From the NCBI RefSeq assembly GCF_011947285.1, contig NZ_JAAOZT010000006.1:124001-188000 (forward strand): a stretch of DNA of 64,000 bases, in the 5' to 3' direction. Below are positions 58,016 to 64,000 of this stretch, in pieces. How positions within the stretch are numbered: position 1 is the first letter of the stretch; the number at the start of each line of letters is the position of its first letter. The stretch comes from Glaciimonas immobilis (lineage in GTDB: Bacteria; Pseudomonadota; Gammaproteobacteria; Burkholderiales; Burkholderiaceae_D). A program made the translations under genes and the position numbers. The notes beneath the pieces were generated by a model. The model was not told the DNA's origin and did not search any database. It was given only the letters and a program-made list of their open reading frames with translations.

Positions 58016-60602
58016 GGCGACCTTCGTGGGGTGAAATTAAAGCGTTCTGTTGCGCGTTTTGGGTATTTTTCTGCATCGTTTGCTGAGGTTGCCAGCGTCG
58101 CAGCAACAACGCGTTGCTCACCACGCTGACGCTACTGAGCGCCATGGCAGCGCCTGCCAGCACAGGATTTAAGATTCCCAGCGCAGCCAGCGGAATACCG
58201 ACTGCATTGAAGACAAATGCCCAGAACAGGTTTTGGCGTATTTTGTTGTACGTGCGGCGTGAGATGGCAATGGCGTCTGCCACCAGCGCCGGGTCGCCTC
58301 GCATTAATGTGATAGCTGCCGCGTGCATCGCTACGTCAGTGCCGGTCGCCATCGCAATGCCGACATTGGCGGCGGCTAACGCTGGAGCGTCGTTGATCCC
58401 GTCGCCGACCATTGCCACGATCGCGCCGCCAGTTTGAAGATCAACGACTTTATTGCTTTTGTCCGCAGGTAAAATATTTGCGTGGATCTCGGTGATCCCC
58501 AGTTGTTTGCCGATTGCATTGGCGCTGCCCCAGTTATCTCCGCTTAACATGACCACGCGGATAGATAGCTGATGCAATCGTTCAATTGCCAGCCGCGCCG
58601 AAGGTTTAACGCTGTCGCCAAATGCCAGCAGGCCGCGAATAACTGGCTTGTCAGAGTGAGTGGCAGTCTTGCTCGCCAGCCATGAAATCGTGTGTCCACT
58701 GGCTTCCAATACCTCTGCGTTTGTCGCCAGAGCGCTCATGTCAGCGCCAAGTTCTCGCATCCAGCGTGAACTTCCCAGATAACAACGCTGCTGATCGACC
58801 AGCGCCTGTATTCCCCGACCTGCAACGGTTTGCACCTCTGTGGCTAAAGGATACGAAAGATTTTTTGCTGCTGCGGCAAATGTGACGGAGCGCGCCAAAG
58901 GATGCTCGCTGTGGTGCTGGACCGCGGCCGCTAGCGCCAGCAACTCCTGATCGGCGAGTACGGTTGCGGTGGTTGCATCAGTATCTGAATCTGTATCGGA
59001 GTGGGTGCCTGCCTGCATGCCTTTAACCGACTGACAAGTGATCAGCGTCGGCTGGCCAATGGTCAGCGTTCCGGTTTTATCGAAAGCAACAACGTTGATG
59101 CGATGGGCTATTTCCAGTGTTTCCGCGTCCTTGATTAAAATGCCATAGCGCGCCGCCGCGCCCGTGCCAACGATGATGGCAGTGGGGGTTGCCAGACCAA
59201 GTGCGCAAGGGCAGGCGATGACCAGAACGGCAACGGCATTCAAGATTGCCTGCTCCCAGTTGCCAGTGCTCAAACCCCAACCCAATAGCGTCATTAACGC
59301 GATCAGTAGCACTACCGGAACGAACACAGCGCTGACCCGATCAACCAGTCGCTGAATCGGCGCTTTGGCCGCTTGGGCGTGTTCTACCATGCGAATGATG
59401 CGTGACAATGCGGTTTCGGCGCCAATCGCTGTAGTATTGATCAGCAGGACGCCTTCGCCGTTGATGGCGCCGGCGCTCACCTGATCATTGGGTTGTTTGG
59501 GTAAGGGCAGACTTTCACCGGTAAGCAGTGACTCATCCACATGACTGCTGCCATCCAGCACCTTGCCATCGACCGCAAACCGTTCACCGGCCCGCACTAC
59601 TACCACATCATGCAGCCGCACGGCACCGATCGCGATTTGTTGATCTACGCCGTCACGACGGACAGTCGCGTGTTCCGGACGCAACGCATTTAAGGCGTGG
59701 ATGGCGTCGGCCGTCTGGCGTTTCGCACTCTTCTCGAGCCATTTGCCGAGTAACACCAGCGTCATCACGGCGGCCGACGCCTCAAAATACAAATGTTCTT
59801 GCGCGCCCATGCCGGGTGCCATTAATTGATAAAGAGATAGGCCGAACGCAGCACTGGTGCCCAGCGCGACCAGCAAATCCATGTTGCCAGTTTTAGCCTT
59901 CAGCGCACGCCATGCGGCGCGATAGAATCGTGCGCCCAGCCAGAACTGGACGGGAGTCGCCAGCGCCAGTTGCCACCAGCCTGACAGCTGCCAGTGATGC
60001 CCAGACAACATCAATAGCATAGGGAGTATCAACGGTGCGGTAAGGACTGCCGCCACTGCGACCGGCCACCAGGATGGCAGTTCCAGGCGCTTCATTACCG
60101 CTGGTCGTTGCGTGCTGGATACTGGTGACGTGCCAGAATCGTTATTGGCATCGCTCTTCAAGTGTGCGTCATATCCGGCAGTTTCAACCGCGGCCAGCAG
60201 ACGTTCCAGAGGTATTCCACCGACCGTCTCGATGGTGGCAAGTTCGGTCGCCAGATTGACGGCGACCGACCGAACCCCCGGTACTTTGAGGAGCGCCTTT
60301 TCTACCCGGCCTACGCAAGAGGCGCAACTCATGCCGTTGACGGCAAGCGTTACCTCTTGCTGTGTGACGTCGTAGCCAGCATTTTCTATGGCCGCGACCA
60401 GTTGGCTGACAGTTGTCTCGGCACTGGATGACACGGTCGCCAACTCCGTCGCCAGATTGACACTGACCTGGGTGACGCCGATGACCTTGCTCAATGCTTT
60501 TTCTACATGACCAACGCATGAGGCACAACTCATACCCTCAATGGGTAGCTGAAATTCGTTCAGCGTTAGGGTGTTGGCGGCGGTGTTTGCTTGATTGCGC
60601 AT
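58005..60602 (-). CDS. copA: CopA, Cu(I)-exporting P1B-type ATPase
   Basis: 865 residues. Two N-terminal heavy-metal domains ([14 protein letters not shown] at ~24 and [15 protein letters not shown] at ~89). About eight helices, the transport motif CPC ([13 protein letters not shown]), the phosphorylated Asp508 in [16 protein letters not shown] ([10 protein letters not shown]), HP in the SEHPLARS loop, and [18 protein letters not shown]. It pumps Cu(I) from cytosol to periplasm. It heads a minus-strand unit copA-cueR-DUF411. A Thr/Asp-rich insert ([12 protein letters not shown]) sits just past the phosphorylation site. Confidence 0.97.
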   Translation of the reverse strand: MRNQANTAANTLTLNEFQLPIEGMSCASCVGHVEKALSKVIGVTQVSVNLATELATVSSSAETTVSQLVAAIENAGYDVTQQEVTLAVNGMSCASCVGRVEKALLKVPGVRSVAVNLATELATIETVGGIPLERLLAAVETAGYDAHLKSDANNDSGTSPVSSTQRPAVMKRLELPSWWPVAVAAVLTAPLILPMLLMLSGHHWQLSGWWQLALATPVQFWLGARFYRAAWRALKAKTGNMDLLVALGTSAAFGLSLYQLMAPGMGAQEHLYFEASAAVMTLVLLGKWLEKSAKRQTADAIHALNALRPEHATVRRDGVDQQIAIGAVRLHDVVVVRAGERFAVDGKVLDGSSHVDESLLTGESLPLPKQPNDQVSAGAINGEGVLLINTTAIGAETALSRIIRMVEHAQAAKAPIQRLVDRVSAVFVPVVLLIALMTLLGWGLSTGNWEQAILNAVAVLVIACPCALGLATPTAIIVGTGAAARYGILIKDAETLEIAHRINVVAFDKTGTLTIGQPTLITCQSVKGMQAGTHSDTDSDTDATTATVLADQELLALAAAVQHHSEHPLARSVTFAAAAKNLSYPLATEVQTVAGRGIQALVDQQRCYLGSSRWMRELGADMSALATNAEVLEASGHTISWLASKTATHSDKPVIRGLLAFGDSVKPSARLAIERLHQLSIRVVMLSGDNWGSANAIGKQLGITEIHANILPADKSNKVVDLQTGGAIVAMVGDGINDAPALAAANVGIAMATGTDVAMHAAAITLMRGDPALVADAIAISRRTYNKIRQNLFWAFVFNAVGIPLAALGILNPVLAGAAMALSSVSVVSNALLLRRWQPQQTMQKNTQNAQQNALISPHEGRHAN

Positions 60603-60648
60603 AATTAGGTGTGATCAGAGATAGCACGCTGGTTGTGCCGATAATGAG

Positions 60649-60679
60649 ATGATGCACCTTCCTATGGTGGTAAGGTCAA
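60649..60679 (-). promoter_or_regulatory. CueR-type promoter of copA
   Basis: On the copA strand: TTGACC as -35 (60674-60679), 19-bp spacer with the dyad ACCTT...AAGGT (60656-60676), then CATCAT as a weak -10 (60649-60654). The 19-bp spacing with a dyad between the boxes is the MerR/CueR arrangement. The start is ~45 bp before the copA ATG. Confidence 0.8.
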
Positions 60680-60710
60680 GCTAAAGTACATTCATTCTTG
60701 TTATAAGGGA

Positions 60711-60741
60711 TTGACCTTCCCACGGGGGGATAGTTTATAGT
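60711..60741 (+). promoter_or_regulatory. CueR-type promoter of copZ
   Basis: TTGACC (-35) at 60711-60716, then 19 bp, then TATAGT (-10) at 60736-60741. The left half-site ACCTTCCC is clear; the right half (GGGGGATAG) is a poorer match than at copA. With the copA promoter it forms a face-away pair in a 170-bp divergent gap. Confidence 0.72.
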
Positions 60742-60773
60742 TGATTCCGACATAGACAACGGGGAGAGTGACG

Positions 60774-60971
60774 ATGATTGAATTTAACGTGCCCGAGATG
60801 CATTGCGGTGCTTGCGTAAACCGGATAACCAAGGCGATTATCGCTTCGGACCCTGGCGCCACGGTAGAAACAAAGATTCCAGAACGCAAGGTCATGATAG
60901 AGAGCCGATTGAACGTGGACCGGCTTATCGCCGTTATGCAAGAGGCGGGTTATTCCGCCGCCCGGATTTAA
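60774..60971 (+). CDS. copZ: CopZ-like copper chaperone (single HMA domain)
   Basis: 65 residues. ATG 60774 has GGGGAGAG five bases ahead; the GTG at 60768 overlaps that site. The metal motif is EMHCGACVNRI (Cys11 and Cys14), in the babbab HMA fold. It carries Cu(I) to the N-terminal domains of CopA. Divergent from copA and probably CueR-controlled. Confidence 0.92.
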   Translation: MIEFNVPEMHCGACVNRITKAIIASDPGATVETKIPERKVMIESRLNVDRLIAVMQEAGYSAARI

Positions 60972-61145
60972 CCGGTTAGGCGCGGTTACTGCACATACAA
61001 GAGGATTTGGGCGCTTACGAGGTACTGGCTCTGAGGGCCGTTAATGCGCGGACCGCTCAGAGATATTTGACGATAATAACTTATTAGCGTAGCAGAGAAG
61101 CGCACACCCCCTGTATATAAATTTGACGCAATTTATGCCGGGAAA

Positions 61146-61814
61146 TTACGCTAATACTTTACGTAACCAGCTACCGATATCGGCGACTTCCTCCGCGCAC
61201 ACCGAGTGTTGCATGCGATACGCATGCCACTCTATTTGATAGCCTAGTTGTTTCAGAATATCGCGGGATTGTTCGGCGCGATCCAAAGTGACCACGGGGT
61301 CAGCGCTGCCGTGTGCCATAAAAATAGGCGTGTCCTGATTGGTGCTTGCACGCTCGGTTCCTACCTTGTCACGTAATGGCAAGTAACCGGACAGGCACAT
61401 TAATCCCGCCAATTTTTCTGGATAGCGCAAACCGGTTTGCAACGCCATCGCGCAACCTTGAGAAAACCCGGCAACGACAATTTTATCCGCCGCAATACCG
61501 CGAGAAATCTCTTGGGCAATTAACGCCTCGATTTGCGCTTGCGACTTGCGCAATCCTGCTTCGTCCTCACGACGTACCAAATCAGCGGTGAAAATGTCAT
61601 ACCACGCAGGCATTACATGACCGTTATTGATCGTCACCGGAATAGTCGGTGCATCGGGAAAAATGAAACGAATTCCGGGGCAGCCATGCAAATCCAGTTC
61701 TTTGACAATGGGTACAAAGTCAGAGCCATCGGCCCCGAGACCATGCATCCAGATAACGCTAGCGGTCGGATTGGCGGAAGTCGTAATTTCTTGAGTCGGG
61801 AGGAGAGTGGTCAT
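61146..61814 (-). CDS. Carboxylesterase / acyl-protein-thioesterase-like alpha/beta hydrolase
   Basis: 222 residues. Catalytic Ser118 in VVAGFSQGCAMAL, Asp in HGSADPVV, His in MQHSVCAEE complete the triad. ATVIWMHGLGADGSDF carries the oxyanion region. It belongs to the carboxylesterase/YpfH group of esterases. Natural substrate unknown. It follows a terminator and probably has its own promoter. Confidence 0.92.
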   Translation of the reverse strand: MTTLLPTQEITTSANPTASVIWMHGLGADGSDFVPIVKELDLHGCPGIRFIFPDAPTIPVTINNGHVMPAWYDIFTADLVRREDEAGLRKSQAQIEALIAQEISRGIAADKIVVAGFSQGCAMALQTGLRYPEKLAGLMCLSGYLPLRDKVGTERASTNQDTPIFMAHGSADPVVTLDRAEQSRDILKQLGYQIEWHAYRMQHSVCAEEVADIGSWLRKVLA

Positions 61815-61935
61815 GGCGCCGGAATAGGTTCTTATGATGAAGGATCGATGGGGTCAAATAACGAGGTGCAGAACTAACTGATGGTATCGTTGAGACAGAT
61901 GATACCAATACGAAGCTATTAATATAAAAACATTA

Positions 61936-61964
61936 AAGACATTCAAATGACATTTGAATGTCTT
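61936..61964 (-). terminator. Terminator of the yjgA-mog unit
   Basis: AAGACATTCAAATG, one base, CATTTGAATGTCTT: perfect 14-bp arms. On the minus strand it is followed by TAATGTTTTT, so it suits transcripts coming from mog. Confidence 0.8.
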
Positions 61965-62024
61965 AATTTGGCTGGTCTACTAGTCCACTGGTCTACAGAA
62001 GGGCCAGCGACGCGTACATTAGTT

Positions 62025-62720
62025 TTACGTGGTCGGGCGTAGTGCCGATTTCGGCCGAAACACTTTGCAAACCGAAGCGTGGGTCTCAATGTAGGGGCCG
62101 CCGATAAGGTCTATGCAATACGGGATCGCGGCAAAAATGCCTGGGACTTTTTGCTCTCCGTTGGAGGACTTAAGGCCTTCCAGCGTTTCTTTGATGGATT
62201 TAGGCTGGCCGGGAAGGTTGAGAATCAGCGCCGCATGATCTTGTACTTCTCGGATGACGGCCACCTGTCGCGACAGAATCGCGGTTGGAACAAAATGCAA
62301 ACTTATCTGACGCATTTGCTCGCCAAAGCCGGGCATTTCTTTGGTCGCCACCGCCAGCGTTGCGTCCGGTGTAACATCGCGCCGTGCCGGACCTGTGCCG
62401 CCGGTAGTCAATACCAGATCGCAATGCAGGTGATCGACCAACTCAATCAAGGTTTGCTCGATGAGCGCCTGATCATCAGCTATCAGGCGGGTTTCGGTCT
62501 CCCATTTACTGGTTAGCGCAGCGCTAAACCAGTTTTGCAGGGCCGGAATTCCCTGATCCTGATACACGCCGGTACTGGCGCGGTCGGAAATCGAGACCAA
62601 TCCGATCTTTAGTCGGCGGGAACCAGCATCCGTATTAAAGATGACCGATCCAGTGACCGCCGAAGCAGAAGCGGTATTAGAGGCAACAGTAGAAGTAGAT
62701 TTAATAGCCGTCGTTCTCAT
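62025..62720 (-). CDS. mog: Molybdopterin adenylyltransferase
   Basis: About 231 residues from ATG 62720; ATG 62726 and GTG 62732 are also possible, with AGGTGA just ahead. A Ser/Thr/Ala-rich extension (~1-35) precedes the standard start LKIGLVSISDRASTG. MoaB/Mog motifs are LTTGGTGPARRDVTP and LNLPGQPKSIKE. It adenylates molybdopterin before molybdenum insertion. Its start overlaps the end of yjgA, where the same bases encode the acidic tail of that protein. Confidence 0.9.
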   Translation of the reverse strand: MRTTAIKSTSTVASNTASASAVTGSVIFNTDAGSRRLKIGLVSISDRASTGVYQDQGIPALQNWFSAALTSKWETETRLIADDQALIEQTLIELVDHLHCDLVLTTGGTGPARRDVTPDATLAVATKEMPGFGEQMRQISLHFVPTAILSRQVAVIREVQDHAALILNLPGQPKSIKETLEGLKSSNGEQKVPGIFAAIPYCIDLIGGPYIETHASVCKVFRPKSALRPTT

Positions 62721-63300
62721 CGTCATCGTCACCTATTACTTGATCGCCATCGTCTGCATTTGGCTTTTGCAACTGTTTCAGGAGCTGGAATATCTCGCGA
62801 TAAGCCTTAGGCGGTTTATTTTCAGCCTGTTCCTTGCGCGCATTACGAATCAGCGTGCGCGTATGCTGCACGTCCAGATCCGGATGTTGCGCCAACAAAG
62901 TTGTTAATGCCCCATCGTCTTTAAGCAAGCGGTCGCGATGACGCTCGAGGGCGTGCATGGCCGCAGTATCCGATTTGGACAAACCTCTCCAGCTATCCAG
63001 TGTTTTTTGGATATCGGCGATTTCGTGCTCTTCCAGCGTGCGCATCTTCTTGCCCACATACTGGGTTTGACGGCGACGGCCTTCATGATCCTTGATTTGC
63101 TGACAAATGAGGATGGCTTCACGCACATCTTCCGGCATTGGCACACGCTTGACGCGGTCGCGCGATTCAGCGATCAACTCCTCGCCCAGCTTCTGTAGCG
63201 CTGTCATTTCACGCTTAAGTTGGGACTTGGATGGACGGTCGTATTCTTGTTCGAACTCGGTGGACTGAAAACCACAAGAGCCGCGATTTGGATTTGGCAT
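62701..63300 (-). CDS. yjgA: DarP (YjgA), ribosome-associated protein
   Basis: 199 residues, DUF615 family: SKSQLKREMTALQKLGEEL, then QYVGKKMRTL and the helical RNA-binding region. The tail is very acidic (DDGDQVIGDDDDENDGY). The protein helps late assembly of the 50S subunit. It is divergent from pmbA, an arrangement usual in Betaproteobacteria, and overlaps the mog start by about 20 bp. Confidence 0.94.
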   Translation of the reverse strand: MPNPNRGSCGFQSTEFEQEYDRPSKSQLKREMTALQKLGEELIAESRDRVKRVPMPEDVREAILICQQIKDHEGRRRQTQYVGKKMRTLEEHEIADIQKTLDSWRGLSKSDTAAMHALERHRDRLLKDDGALTTLLAQHPDLDVQHTRTLIRNARKEQAENKPPKAYREIFQLLKQLQKPNADDGDQVIGDDDDENDGY

Positions 63301-63738
63301 GATTGTTGGGTAAAACCATTCTCTTTAAACGATTGCTATGATAACCGCTTTAGGGCATGACCTGTCGCTATTCGCGGCTTTTGGTAGGTTTGACATACCA
63401 TAAACAGACGCTAAGCCCTTGAATTGTTGGAATATTAGTCCAATTAGTGATCATTTGCCGAATCAGTGACGGGCTTTGGGCGCGGCATGCTGGCTATCAC
63501 CCGGGCCTTGCCGACCCTAACTGGATAAATGCGTGGATAAATGCGGCACCCTGCGCCGTCAAACAGTCTGGATAATTGGTATGTTGCAATCTGATAATAA
63601 TGGCAAAAATAGCCCTTTGCAGCGCGTGGATTAGTTATCCGAGAGAGTGAGTTAAACTATATGTTGATCGCGGCGAAAGTTTTTGTATGTAGGAAATTAA
63701 CTTCCGCCCCTACTTCCCACCTTAAAGAAAACCAGCAC
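63301..63738. other. 438-bp gap between divergent yjgA and pmbA
   Basis: No gene recognised. Two near-copies, CTGGATAAATGCG and GTGGATAAATGCG, lie side by side at ~63520-63543. Promoters for both genes should lie here but none is clear. Confidence 0.5.
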
Positions 63739-64000
63739 ATGAGCGCATCCGTATTTCTCCATACTCAAGATCAGCTTCAACAGCTTGCGCAGGACGTTTT
63801 GCGCTATGCCCGCGAGAAAGGCGCGTCCAACGCCGCCGTTGACATCAGTGAAGGTAGCGGCCTGTCGGTCGGCGTGCGCAAGGGCGGGATTGAAACTATC
63901 GAGCAAAATAAAGATAAAGGCATGGGCGTCACCGTGTATCTGGGCGAAGAGCGCCATACCCGACGTGGCAATGCCAGCACCTCTGATTTTTCGGTGCAAT
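63739..64000 (+). CDS. pmbA: PmbA/TldE metalloprotease-complex subunit (3' end missing)
   Basis: The first 87 residues are seen (MSASVFLHTQDQLQQLAQDV, GASNAAVDISEGSGLSV, VRKGGIETIEQNKDKGMGVTVY), the typical N-terminus of PmbA/TldE. With TldD it forms a protease that matures microcins and degrades the CcdA antitoxin. It runs off the right edge. Confidence 0.93.
   Translation, partial: MSASVFLHTQDQLQQLAQDVLRYAREKGASNAAVDISEGSGLSVGVRKGGIETIEQNKDKGMGVTVYLGEERHTRRGNASTSDFSVQ

Overview
The window is an ordinary stretch of chromosome from a betaproteobacterium, most likely Burkholderiales, family Oxalobacteraceae. This is inferred from gene content and protein likeness (tamB, hrpA/argA/yggX, dcd beside a biodegradative arginine/lysine decarboxylase, yjgA/pmbA divergence) and from moderate GC (roughly low fifties by eye). 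Genus cannot be fixed without a search; a Glaciimonas-, Herminiimonas- or Undibacterium-like genome would fit. No rRNA, tRNA, prophage, CRISPR array or intact insertion sequence was found.

Layout. 0-10.5 kb: 3' part of tamB, a YgjP-type metallopeptidase, a DUF938 methyltransferase, a DHA2-type exporter, a fused pabB-pabC folate gene and an MgtC/DUF4010 membrane protein. 10.8-13.6 kb: a divergent LysR / short-chain dehydrogenase / SMP-30 lactonase set that looks like the front end of oxidative sugar catabolism. 14.3-18.3 kb: a class-C beta-lactamase-like serine hydrolase, the decayed tail of an IS6-family transposase, and a FUSC/YccS membrane protein. 18.4-28.2 kb: the high-affinity potassium system kdpFABC and its regulators kdpDE. 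A near-canonical KdpE operator precedes a small membrane ORF and kdpF. kdpC and kdpD are separated by 1.4 kb packed with direct and inverted repeats, and base skew is reversed in the flanking coding DNA. 28.4-41 kb: rpiA, an M16 peptidase, argA-yggX, an orphan xdhC, hrpA and dcd. 41-53.7 kb: an Adi/Ldc-type decarboxylase, folA, the osmoregulated periplasmic glucan genes opgG-opgH, a MacA-like adaptor followed directly by an outer-membrane efflux lipoprotein (no macB between them), and thyA. 54-56 kb: bactofilin and purU. 56.3-61 kb: a copper module with a CusF-like protein, DUF411, cueR and copA on one strand and copZ divergent, with CueR-type promoters facing both ways. 61-64 kb: an esterase, mog, yjgA (darP) and the start of pmbA.

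How it works together. Several units concern envelope and ion homeostasis: KdpFABC-DE (K+ starvation), OpgGH (osmoregulated glucans), CopA/CueR/CopZ/CusF/DUF411 (copper), TamB (outer-membrane assembly). One-carbon and folate metabolism is over-represented but scattered (pabBC, folA, thyA, purU). I did not find a clearly novel multi-gene system. The features most worth a second look are non-coding: the kdpC-kdpD repeat block and its skew reversal, 13-bp tandem units between folA and opgG, the palindrome over the argA start, and a possible small RNA before purU.
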